Shown here: positions 7,537 through 15,201 of the stretch, piece after piece
Numbering within the stretch: the stretch's first letter is position 1
Layout: every line of letters begins with the position of its first letter
Source: CBDDBH01 sp965225625
GTDB lineage: Bacteria; Pseudomonadota; Gammaproteobacteria; JADZEE01
Length of the DNA: 64,000 nt
Direction of reading: 5' to 3'
NCBI GenBank assembly: GCA_965225625.1
Contig: CBDDBH010000033.1
Location: forward strand, 372,001 to 436,000
Made by a program: the position numbers and the translations under genes
Notes under the pieces: generated by a model
Told to the model about the DNA's origin: nothing
What the model saw: the letters and a program-made list of their open reading frames with translations, nothing else
Database searches by the model: none

Positions 7537-8803
7537 TGTGTATCTGACCCCAATTTTTTAGGTGGTGGATAACTTTGTATAGGGCGGCAAGAATGCGGTG
7601 ACGATGACGGCGAAGATTATCAGCCACCGAACACACACCCAGAATCGGAACGTAAGAACCGGTTCGGTCAAAGGTCTGGCCAAATGCTACAGGTCCCAGC
7701 GATGTGCCTACGAGAAGCGCTGCGAATAGCAGTCCGTAAATCTGACCGAAGCTTCGTAAGCCAAAATATCTGCCTGCCATATAAGCCATCAAGTCGATCT
7801 CCGCGCCGATACTGAAGCCGATCAGGATAGCGGCAAGGTAGGCCGCGCCGCCGACTCCGCCTAAGGCCAACACCGCCATGCCTAGCGCGGACAGCATAAA
7901 AAAGGCCATTGCCACACGTGGGGCGAAGAAGCGGTCGATGAGGACACCGATCAGTACGCGCGCCACGAGAATCGTCCAACCAATTGTCGAGGCGACCAGC
8001 GCCGACTGTGTGCCGCTCATCCCGCGATCGGTCAGCATCGGCACGAGATGCGGTAACAGGCCGTAAAAAGTGAACGATAACACGGCGAAAACGATGAATA
8101 GCAGCCAGAATTCCGGGCGTCGCAGCGCCTGTGCACGATCGAGACCGGTTTCAGGGGACTTGTGCTGCGCCGGCATCACCTCGCCCCCGTCCGGTTCCAG
8201 ACCCATCGCCTGCGGCGATTCGCGTAACAGCGCGTATACCACGGGAATGGCGATTGCGAGTGTGATCGCCGCGAGCACGAAGTAGCCCGAACGCCATCCG
8301 TACGTGCCGATAAAATACTGGACCAGCGGCGGAACATAACCGTAACCAAGCCCGGCGCCGGCCATAGATAAGCCAATCGCCAGACCGCGCCGGCGATTAA
8401 ACCACGCAGATATGGTGCGCATGTAGGGTAGAGAGTTGGCACCCGCCCCCAGTGATCCAATGAGAACGAAAATGGCGTACAAGTGCCACAGTTGGGTCAC
8501 CAGCAGCGGTATGGCCGCAAGCAGTAAGCCCACAGCCGCGATCGATGGCAGCAAGACCTTCCGGCTGCCGACGCGATCGACGATACCGCCAACGACCGGC
8601 AATGACAGCGCCAGCACGACCGTGAAAAAGGTCAGGGCCAGACTCACCTCAGCACGCTGCCAGCCGAATTCATGCGCAAACGGCAACATGAATAGACCAA
8701 GCGCGGCGAACGCGAACTGCGCCGGCCCGGTGGATTGACCGACGATTGCGGCAGCGACTACCCACCAGCCGTAAAAGAATTTACCGCTCGGAACGCTCAA
8801 CAT
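7469..8803 (-). CDS. MFS transporter, C-terminus altered by an apparent frameshift
   Basis: A major facilitator protein with twelve expected membrane spans, starting FYGWWVVAAAIVGQ like the oxalate/formate and monocarboxylate antiporter group; RTISAWFNRRRGLAIGLSMAG marks the second motif region. The open frame runs 444 residues to 7469, but the last 60 are hydrophilic and arginine-rich where span 12 should be. Shifting one frame at the CA run at 7631-7639 gives RWLIIFAVIVTAFLPPYTK and a stop at 7558-7560, a normal end. So either two bases were lost from a TG repeat or the sequence has an error there. It is first in the meta-cleavage operon and probably imports its substrate. Confidence 0.8.
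   Translation of the reverse strand: MLSVPSGKFFYGWWVVAAAIVGQSTGPAQFAFAALGLFMLPFAHEFGWQRAEVSLALTFFTVVLALSLPVVGGIVDRVGSRKVLLPSIAAVGLLLAAIPLLVTQLWHLYAIFVLIGSLGAGANSLPYMRTISAWFNRRRGLAIGLSMAGAGLGYGYVPPLVQYFIGTYGWRSGYFVLAAITLAIAIPVVYALLRESPQAMGLEPDGGEVMPAQHKSPETGLDRAQALRRPEFWLLFIVFAVLSFTFYGLLPHLVPMLTDRGMSGTQSALVASTIGWTILVARVLIGVLIDRFFAPRVAMAFFMLSALGMAVLALGGVGGAAYLAAILIGFSIGAEIDLMAYMAGRYFGLRSFGQIYGLLFAALLVGTSLGPVAFGQTFDRTGSYVPILGVCSVADNLRRHRHRILAALYKVIHHLKNWGQIHIYRGGIARSAGRQTYCQRTCGR
7534..7557 (-). repeat. Solitary copy of a GGGGTCAGATACACATTT repeat
   Basis: Bases 7534-7551 are identical to 56994-57011 and complementary to 56971-56988, an 18-base exact match. On the minus strand the motif starts right after the probable ancestral stop codon (TAA at 7558-7560) of the MFS gene and runs into the truncated Dabb gene. 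GGGGTCAGA-type motifs are, from my general knowledge, common intergenic repeats near REP-associated tyrosine transposases in proteobacteria. No transposase is present here, so that link is inference. Confidence 0.65.
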
Positions 8804-8885
8804 ATTATTATTTTTCAGTAGCTTATCGCGACGCGTGAGCGCGAGTATAAACTACGGCAGCGACCCGCGCCTAACCTGAGCAGCT

Positions 8886-10175
8886 ATGTCACGCTACAAC
8901 GACCAACAGATCCAAGCGTTGATTCAGACCGACCGCGTGCACCGGTGCATTTATACGGATCCGGCGTTGTTTCAATTGGAGCTGGAGCGGATCTTTGCAC
9001 GTGCTTGGAACTATGTGGGGCACGCCAGCCAGGTCCCGAATGCCGGCGATTTTTTTACCACCAGCGTAGCCATGCAGCAGGTGGTCATGATCCGTCACGG
9101 CGACGACGACATCCGCGTGCTGCACAACCGCTGCGCGCACCGCGGAGCCCAAGTCGTCGGCGAACGCTGCGGCCATGCGAAGGTGCTGCGCTGTTGCTAC
9201 CACGGTTGGACTTACCGAACCGATGGCTCGCTGCTCGCAATTCCCCAAGCCGATGGCTACACCAGTACCGAGGTGGCGGCGGATGCGCCGAAGTATGCAA
9301 TGCCGAGTATCCGCACTGAAACATATCGCGGCTTCGTGTTTGCGTGCCTGGCCGCCAATGGGCCCGACTTGCGAGAATTTCTCGGCGACGCCCGCCATGC
9401 GCTGGACAATATGGTGGACCGCGCCCCGGACGGCGATTTACAGGTGACCGGGGGGTGCTTCCGTACCGTGCAGCGCAATAATTGGAAGATTTATCTGGAA
9501 AACCTGCACGACGGTATGCATCCACAGGTGGTGCATCAATCGTCCATCGCCGCGAGCGCCGAGCGTCTGGAAAATCGAACCTCCCCGCCGCTGGCGGTGA
9601 CGCTGGTCAACGGAAACGCTCAAAGCTATAAGCAACTTGCGGCCTTGCGGGTCAACTGTTACGCCAACGGCCACAGTGATATGCGCGGCTTCCGCGATCC
9701 CGGTGGTAGTGACCCTGTCTTCGACGAATATGCAACCAGACTGGCAGCGACGCATGGTCAGGTCGGTGCCGATGCGATCCTGAGCGAAAACGTCCACAAC
9801 GTTTGTGTCTACCCTAACGCTTCCGCCCATCCCGGCTTCCTGCAGATGCGCGTTCTCCATCCAATTGCCGTCGATCGAACCATCGTGGAAATCTGGGTGA
9901 TGCGCTTACGCGGAGCGCCCGAGAAACTGAACCAACGCAATATCGTGTTCGCCAACACGGTCCATTCGCCCTCCTCGCTCATCAAGCCAGACGATCTGGA
10001 AGCCTATGAAAGGGTCCAGCGGGGGCTGTCCGGGGGCGGTTCTGACTGGGTCAGCCAGCATCGGGAATTTGATCCGGCAACCCGGGCCGGCGCTGCGGCG
10101 ACGTCGGCCTTGAGCGAGCAGTTCATTCGTAACCAGTACCGCGCATGGCTTGGCTATATGACCAGCGAGACCTGA
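8886..10175 (+). CDS. Rieske ring-hydroxylating dioxygenase, large (alpha) subunit
   Basis: A 429-residue oxygenase alpha subunit. The Rieske [2Fe-2S] motif is CAH, 17 residues, then CCYH (residues about 84-106). The mononuclear iron site is visible as NNWKIYLENLHDGMHPQVVH, with the bridging Asp and two His. The stop codon overlaps the start of the beta-subunit gene by one base (TGATG), so both are co-translated. Such enzymes add O2 to an aromatic ring to give cis-dihydrodiols or catechols, which could feed the divergent extradiol operon. No ferredoxin or reductase gene lies nearby, so electron supply must come from elsewhere. Confidence 0.92.
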   Translation: MSRYNDQQIQALIQTDRVHRCIYTDPALFQLELERIFARAWNYVGHASQVPNAGDFFTTSVAMQQVVMIRHGDDDIRVLHNRCAHRGAQVVGERCGHAKVLRCCYHGWTYRTDGSLLAIPQADGYTSTEVAADAPKYAMPSIRTETYRGFVFACLAANGPDLREFLGDARHALDNMVDRAPDGDLQVTGGCFRTVQRNNWKIYLENLHDGMHPQVVHQSSIAASAERLENRTSPPLAVTLVNGNAQSYKQLAALRVNCYANGHSDMRGFRDPGGSDPVFDEYATRLAATHGQVGADAILSENVHNVCVYPNASAHPGFLQMRVLHPIAVDRTIVEIWVMRLRGAPEKLNQRNIVFANTVHSPSSLIKPDDLEAYERVQRGLSGGGSDWVSQHREFDPATRAGAAATSALSEQFIRNQYRAWLGYMTSET

Positions 10176-10690
10176 TGTTAGTCGCCGACGCAGCACTGGC
10201 CACAACGCTGTCCGCAAAGGCATTGCGTGACATTGCGTTGCTGCTGCATGCAGAAACTGAACTGCTGGATCAACAACGCTATGCCGAGTGGCTGGATTTA
10301 TTTACCGACGATTGTTGCTACTGGGTACCCGCAAACGTGGGTCAAACCGATCCGCTCAATGAAGTGTCGCTGTTCTACGAAAATCGCGAACTGATGGCTA
10401 TGCGCATAGCGCGTATACAGCATCCCCAAGCCCATTCTTTGAGCCACCCGTTGCGCATCAGCCATGTAGTCGGCGAGGCCGTGATAACCACCAAGGGCGC
10501 GGGCGACGGTGATCTGATCGTCTGCTCGCGTTTCACACTTACTGAATACCAACGTGACCACCGCCGTCAGTTTGCCGGCAAGTACACCTACCATGTGCGC
10601 AAGCTTGCAGAGGGCTACCGCATACGCATGAAACGGGTGGATCTCATCGACTGCGATTCCTTATTCGAACCACTGCAGGTTTTTATCTAA
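10175..10690 (+). CDS. Ring-hydroxylating dioxygenase, small (beta) subunit
   Basis: A 171-residue NTF2-like beta subunit. Typical segments are LLHAETELLDQQRYAEWLDL, then DCCYWVPA, and near the middle ENRELMAMRIARIQHPQAHS. The beta subunit is structural and packs with alpha in an alpha3beta3 hexamer. I chose the ATG at 10175, which overlaps the alpha stop as TGATG; an upstream in-frame ATG lies inside the alpha gene. Its TAA overlaps the TAG of the convergent tannase-like gene. Confidence 0.9.
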   Translation: MLVADAALATTLSAKALRDIALLLHAETELLDQQRYAEWLDLFTDDCCYWVPANVGQTDPLNEVSLFYENRELMAMRIARIQHPQAHSLSHPLRISHVVGEAVITTKGAGDGDLIVCSRFTLTEYQRDHRRQFAGKYTYHVRKLAEGYRIRMKRVDLIDCDSLFEPLQVFI

Positions 10691-12294
10691 GGCTCAACGC
10701 AGCGAAAATTCTCCGCCGCATCGGTACTGCCAGCGCCGGCGTAGCGCGCGACTTGCGGATACGGGCAAAGCGGTCGGGTGCGCGTGGTCTTGCCGTCTTC
10801 GACGCGGGACGCGGGCAGGCGCGACGGTGCGATGCCCTCTTCGACCCAATGTATGACCGGTGTCATCGCGTCGAATCGATCGACGTTGACGCCACCGTAG
10901 CAGTGAAACATACCGGGCACCATAAAGGTACGAAAAAAGTCCCGCGTGCCGGACCCGTTTCGCGCCAGTACCTTTCGATAATAATCGACCGTCATTAGCG
11001 GATTGACTCCGGTATCTCCCCAACCGTGATACATGAGCATGCGCCCGCCCCGCTCGCGGAATTTATCCAGATCCGTGTCGGTAGCGTCCATGAGCGCTGA
11101 CATATAAGTGAGTTTGCCCAGATCGTGTTCAATATCGAACTGCTGCCAATCGTAGTCCGGCACGTCAGTTTCGAACGCCATGTATTTGAACCAGGTTGCG
11201 ACGATGTCACGTGTCTGCTGTTCGCCGGCCAGATCGTCGAACAGGCGACCCGCCCAGGCGGATTCAGACGGCACCGGTTTGAACGAGCCGGATTCGTAGA
11301 GCTGACCGCGTGGCTCTGCACCGATCGGGATGCCGGGATAAATAGGTTTGCCGCCAGCCTGCGGTCCCCGGTAGATCCGGGTCAGCGCCTCAATTTCAGC
11401 TTCAGTAAAGCCCTTCGCGCCGCTTGGGTCGCGCGGCAGATCTCGGGCCGGGATGAAATCCAGCCGCTCGGGCGTATCGATCACGCCGTCGGCAATACCG
11501 TCTAATTCATCAAATAAACTCAAGATAACCTCACCGAGCAACTCGACCCGTTGCGCGCTGAGCGGGGTTTTCGCAATGGCCATCTGATTGTTCCAGCCGT
11601 ACAACTGTAGGCCCGCAAAATCGAAGACCGGCGCGCCGATGGTGATACCGTCGAAATCCGCGGGGTACCGTTGTGCTGCCTTCAGTCCCTGGCCGCCACC
11701 AGTGGAGCAACCGTCAAAATAAGAATATTGCACAGCCTTACCGTAATACGCGCGCGCCAAACGCCGTGCCGCCACAACCGTCGCATGCAGCGCCCGATAA
11801 CTGTAATCAATCTCACGTGCTCGGCTATTGTGGGCCCACTGCGTGCCGGGAAACGCGTCGCGGTCGTGCCCCAGGTTGCTGAAACCAGCCACAAATCCGT
11901 GCCGCAACGCGGTTCGTCGCGCTTCGGCTCCATAATTGCCGTCCGGCGATTCACCGCCGTAACCGCCGTTGCCGTGAACATACAAGCGTCCATTCCAGCT
12001 CTCAGGCAGCTCAACCACAAACTGGATGTCGTCCGCAATCACCGCGCGAACCCGGCATGCCGCGGGCGTCTGCTCACTTGCTGAAACACGTGTGACGCTT
12101 ACCTGATGGTAGCCGAAGTCCTGCGCGCCCAGGCGCTCGCAGTTCATACTCGGCGCATCGCGCGGCCATGCCTGCATCAATGCGGAAACATCCGCCTCGT
12201 CAAAGCTGGAGCCGTTGGTTTGCGCGTGTGCGGCCACCAACAAGGTCACACTCAGCTGTATCGACCAGAGCAGTTGTTTTAATAATTTAGGCAT
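10687..12294 (-). CDS. Tannase/feruloyl esterase family hydrolase, secreted
   Basis: A 535-residue protein with a signal peptide (cleavage probably after AAHA, residue 24), so it acts in the periplasm or outside. The tannase-family nucleophile lies in FDGCSTGGGQGLKAAQRYP (Cys196-Ser197), and VPGMFHCYGG near the C-terminus carries the His-Cys pair. This is the CS-D-HC arrangement in which a disulfide joins the residues next to Ser and His. Family members release phenolic acids such as ferulate, gallate or terephthalate-type monoesters from esters. It is last in an operon with a symporter and an acyl-CoA ligase that could import and activate the freed acid. Confidence 0.87.
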   Translation of the reverse strand: MPKLLKQLLWSIQLSVTLLVAAHAQTNGSSFDEADVSALMQAWPRDAPSMNCERLGAQDFGYHQVSVTRVSASEQTPAACRVRAVIADDIQFVVELPESWNGRLYVHGNGGYGGESPDGNYGAEARRTALRHGFVAGFSNLGHDRDAFPGTQWAHNSRAREIDYSYRALHATVVAARRLARAYYGKAVQYSYFDGCSTGGGQGLKAAQRYPADFDGITIGAPVFDFAGLQLYGWNNQMAIAKTPLSAQRVELLGEVILSLFDELDGIADGVIDTPERLDFIPARDLPRDPSGAKGFTEAEIEALTRIYRGPQAGGKPIYPGIPIGAEPRGQLYESGSFKPVPSESAWAGRLFDDLAGEQQTRDIVATWFKYMAFETDVPDYDWQQFDIEHDLGKLTYMSALMDATDTDLDKFRERGGRMLMYHGWGDTGVNPLMTVDYYRKVLARNGSGTRDFFRTFMVPGMFHCYGGVNVDRFDAMTPVIHWVEEGIAPSRLPASRVEDGKTTRTRPLCPYPQVARYAGAGSTDAAENFRCVEP

Positions 12295-12314
12295 CCTCGT
12301 GCTCCCAATTCAGC

Positions 12315-13712
12315 CTACGCACTTCGAGACCGAAGACCAACTACCATTAAAGTGAACACAGATAGTAACAGCAGCAAGGAAAGGTCCAGGCGCATTGCAC
12401 CGATCTTCCCCGGCACTAATCCGGACAACGAGCACAGGAACACCAGCACCGCGGCGGCCGTAGCAGCAATTATTTCCACCCCAGGCGGTCGCGACGACAG
12501 AACCGCGGCAATGATGAACGGCGCCAGCAAACCGGTACCCGCAAATGTAACCCTGGCCAGCAATACCAACTGATCGCTGCTGCGGATCGCGACGACAAGC
12601 GCGGCCAGCGCAAAACAAAAGATCGCAATCTTGGTGCGTCTCATATTCTGCTGTTCGTCGCCTGGCAGTATCGAGCGTAGCTCTGCGCCGACGGCAAATA
12701 TCTGTGAATCCGCAGTCGAGATAGCGGCGGCAATGAGACCGATGGCGACGGCCGCGCCAACCAGCGGTAATTGATCGAGGATCAAGGTTTGCGCCAGAAA
12801 CTCCGCGGTTGGCAGATCCGCATAGTACACGGCACCGTACATGCCAATGGGAATAGTGGCGCCGATGACCAGCATCGCGAATACCCCCAAGAGAACGGCC
12901 ATTCGGCGCAGGGCGGCAAGATCTCGCATAATGACCAGGCGAGTCGCTACCTGCGGCTGTGTGACCGGGATCAGGGCAAAAACCACCGCTGATGCGAACA
13001 GAAATTGCGGCGTGAACAGGCCGTGAGGTCCGGGCGCAGACAGCAAAGCCTCGTTAGCCGAACGAACTGATTCGAATAACGCGGTAATGCCGCCGGCGTT
13101 ATGAATGCAGCCGTAACCAATGACTAATGTCACCCCCAGCAATATCAGTCCCTGCATCGCATCGGCGTAGACGATCGCCTTCAATCCGCCAATCTCACTA
13201 TAGGTCAACATCACCGCCACCATCGCCGAGGCCCAACCCCACACCGGCAAAAAGTCCGGGAACGTTGCATTCAGAAAAATGCTGACGCCGCGGATCTGGA
13301 TCGCGACATAGGGGATGAGGAATACAAATACACTACCCAGATAAAGATATCCGGCCCAACGGGACTGATAACAGGCCTGCATCAATCCGGCCAGGCCCTT
13401 GAATCCGAATTGCCGGGCCCGACGACGCAGGTGAACACCGAACCACAATACGACAAAAGCCAGCACAGCATCAGCAACGCCGAGAAAAATCCAGGCGGCA
13501 ATACCGTGGGTACGAAAAAAGTCAGGCATGCCCAGCAGCGTGAAGGTGCTGAACAAAGTAGCGGCCACGGTCAACGACCCCAACAGCACGCCGATGTCCG
13601 AGCTCGCCAGCATGTAATCATTGGCGTTGTGTATGCGTCGTCGCGCCCGTACGGTAGCGCTAAGCAACGCGCCGAGATAGACGACACCCAAAGCGACGAA
13701 CCAGGCGCTCAT
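12315..13712 (-). CDS. Sodium:solute symporter (SSS family)
   Basis: A 465-residue polytopic protein with about 13 hydrophobic spans. N-terminal YLGALLSATVRARRRIHNAN leads into NDYMLASSDIGVLLGSL and STFTLLGMPDFFRTHG, the SSS core motif region. It differs from the ActP-like transporter at 3388-5058. A 70-residue membrane protein encoded just upstream probably partners it. Being in one operon with an esterase and acyl-CoA ligase, it likely carries a phenolic or other organic acid with Na+. The substrate is not deducible. Confidence 0.87.
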   Translation of the reverse strand: MSAWFVALGVVYLGALLSATVRARRRIHNANDYMLASSDIGVLLGSLTVAATLFSTFTLLGMPDFFRTHGIAAWIFLGVADAVLAFVVLWFGVHLRRRARQFGFKGLAGLMQACYQSRWAGYLYLGSVFVFLIPYVAIQIRGVSIFLNATFPDFLPVWGWASAMVAVMLTYSEIGGLKAIVYADAMQGLILLGVTLVIGYGCIHNAGGITALFESVRSANEALLSAPGPHGLFTPQFLFASAVVFALIPVTQPQVATRLVIMRDLAALRRMAVLLGVFAMLVIGATIPIGMYGAVYYADLPTAEFLAQTLILDQLPLVGAAVAIGLIAAAISTADSQIFAVGAELRSILPGDEQQNMRRTKIAIFCFALAALVVAIRSSDQLVLLARVTFAGTGLLAPFIIAAVLSSRPPGVEIIAATAAAVLVFLCSLSGLVPGKIGAMRLDLSLLLLLSVFTLMVVGLRSRSA

Positions 13713-13812
13713 GAAGTGTCAGACAGCATAACGCTGGAACGATAGTTAACGCGTGCCGGCCTGGCGGGACGGTAGCCGCCGCGGCGCCACCGGCCCTTGT
13801 GCGACATGCGGA

Positions 13813-14025
13813 TTACTCGCTTTGCTCGTCGCTGCGCACCATCGCGCCGATACAGGTAATAGCGACAACAGCGAAAGCAATCAGCAAACCGGACCAAAGC
13901 GTCCGCGGCATCCCCAACAGCAGCGGCTCAACCTGTCCTGGCGGGATCACCAGCGGCGTAAACGCCAGCATTGCCAGGAGCGTCACCAGGCAACAACAAA
14001 CTTTCCAAACCGTACTCTTATTCAT
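13813..14025 (-). CDS. Small two-span membrane protein, DUF3311-like symporter partner
   Basis: A 70-residue protein with two hydrophobic segments: VWKVCCCLVTLLAMLAFTPL and TLWSGLLIAFAVVAITCIGA. Between them is VIPPGQVEPLLLGMPRT, a pattern I associate with small proteins encoded beside SSS transporters (DUF3311 type). The ATG at 14025 overlaps the end of the cupin gene by eight bases, strong support for this start and for co-translation. It probably serves the downstream symporter as an accessory subunit. Confidence 0.7.
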   Translation of the reverse strand: MNKSTVWKVCCCLVTLLAMLAFTPLVIPPGQVEPLLLGMPRTLWSGLLIAFAVVAITCIGAMVRSDEQSE

Positions 14026-14419
14026 CCAAGTCGGGAGCTTCCCATGGAATCGGCATAGCCTCACCGTCGGCGGTTTTGACGCGCACCGGCGCCATGCCCA
14101 GCGCAGAGACCAAGTGGATCTCGTCATCGCAGGTGTTGATCAGTTGGTGGACTACGTCCGGCGGTACGACGATGGTCGAATTCGGACCAAATTCCGTAGT
14201 GGCTCCGTCTATGGTTATTTCGCCCGATCCCGTGAGGATAACGATTACTTCCTCGCAGGCGTGACAGTGCACTGGTGTCTCGGCGTGTGCCGCGACCTTC
14301 TGTTGCCAGACTTCCATGGATTGCACACCCTGGGCATGTCCCGCCAGTGTCTGGTGGTTCAGCCCGGGTAAACTGAAATTGCGCAGCTGCGCATTATCGA
14401 TCACGCTCATCGAACTCAC
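14018..14419 (-). CDS. Cupin domain protein
   Basis: A 133-residue single-domain cupin. Motif 1 appears as PVHCHACEEVIVILTGSGEI, giving two His and a Glu for metal binding; motif 2 is PPDVVHQLINT. Such proteins may bind ligands, act as small dioxygenases or isomerases, or assist transport. The start could be the first Met or the Met at residue 4. It overlaps the small membrane protein gene by eight bases and follows the alpha/beta hydrolase gene, so it belongs to the phenolic uptake and activation operon. Its reaction is unknown. Confidence 0.82.
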   Translation of the reverse strand: MSSMSVIDNAQLRNFSLPGLNHQTLAGHAQGVQSMEVWQQKVAAHAETPVHCHACEEVIVILTGSGEITIDGATTEFGPNSTIVVPPDVVHQLINTCDDEIHLVSALGMAPVRVKTADGEAMPIPWEAPDLDE

Positions 14420-14468
14420 CTCGTTATGATGGTAGTTAGTTTAACTCCTATCGTCGTTATCGCGTTGT

Positions 14469-15191
14469 TCACTGCGTTGCGATTAAGCGCAAATGCTCAG
14501 CAACAACGGCGGGTTGAGACAAAAACGGCGAATGGCTGGTATCCAGGGTGAACACCTGCGCCGGCGGTTGCGTCGCGCACAGGGCGCGTTGGGTCGCAAT
14601 CGATATCGCGCGATCCTGCAAGCATTCCAGGTAATACCGTGGCACCGTCCCGTATCGCGTCGCGCTGAGGTGGACTTTGGCGCTCGAGGGTTCAGTCGTT
14701 TCGGCCACCAGGCGCTGCTGCGCCCAATCGACATCGGCGTCGGAACAATCATGATACAGCGGCGCGCGTGCCTTGCCGGGTATGACCGTTAAAGTCGTGC
14801 CAGCCTCGTTGGCAACCGTATTCGGCACGATCGTATTACCCGGATCATCCGCAGCTATGTCTGCGAGGCATTGTCCATCAGACAGCATGAACGCCGCGAT
14901 ATAGATGAGGCCGGCAACGCGCTTGGGCCTGTTTTCCGCCGCCTCGCTGACGACCATGCCGCCGGCACTGTGTCCGACCAGATAGACGCGATCGGCACTC
15001 TCGTCGATTGCAGCGACCACGGTGGCGACGTAATTGGCCAGCGTCTGCGCCGCGACCGGCGCCGGGTTTGCGCCTCGGCCGGGCATGTCCAGCGCGATTG
15101 CTTCATCGCCTTTAGCTTGCAATAGCGGCACCAGTTTGTCCCACGCCCATGCACCGTGCCAGGAGCCGTGAATTAATAAGAAAGTCGCCAC
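14469..15191 (-). CDS. Alpha/beta hydrolase, salicylate-esterase/hydroxynitrile-lyase-like
   Basis: A 240-residue alpha/beta-fold protein: TFLLIHGSWHGAWAWDKLVP at the N-terminus (oxyanion-hole HG), nucleophile Ser in VGHSAGGMV, and a late SHSPFLSQP with the catalytic His. This resembles the plant methylesterase/hydroxynitrile lyase group and its bacterial relatives. I placed the start at a GTG (15191), directly before the first strand and ten bases after the acyl-CoA ligase stop; earlier in-frame starts would add a basic, unrelated stretch. It probably hydrolyses an ester or thioester in the same pathway as its neighbours. Confidence 0.82.
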   Translation of the reverse strand: MATFLLIHGSWHGAWAWDKLVPLLQAKGDEAIALDMPGRGANPAPVAAQTLANYVATVVAAIDESADRVYLVGHSAGGMVVSEAAENRPKRVAGLIYIAAFMLSDGQCLADIAADDPGNTIVPNTVANEAGTTLTVIPGKARAPLYHDCSDADVDWAQQRLVAETTEPSSAKVHLSATRYGTVPRYYLECLQDRAISIATQRALCATQPPAQVFTLDTSHSPFLSQPAVVAEHLRLIATQ

Positions 15192-15201
15192 GGGTGAGAG
15201 G

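Noticed and set aside
10687..10690. Overlapping stop codons of the dioxygenase beta subunit and tannase-like gene as a regulatory device
   Set aside because: Convergent genes in compact genomes often overlap by a few bases; there is no hairpin or other signal to suggest function.
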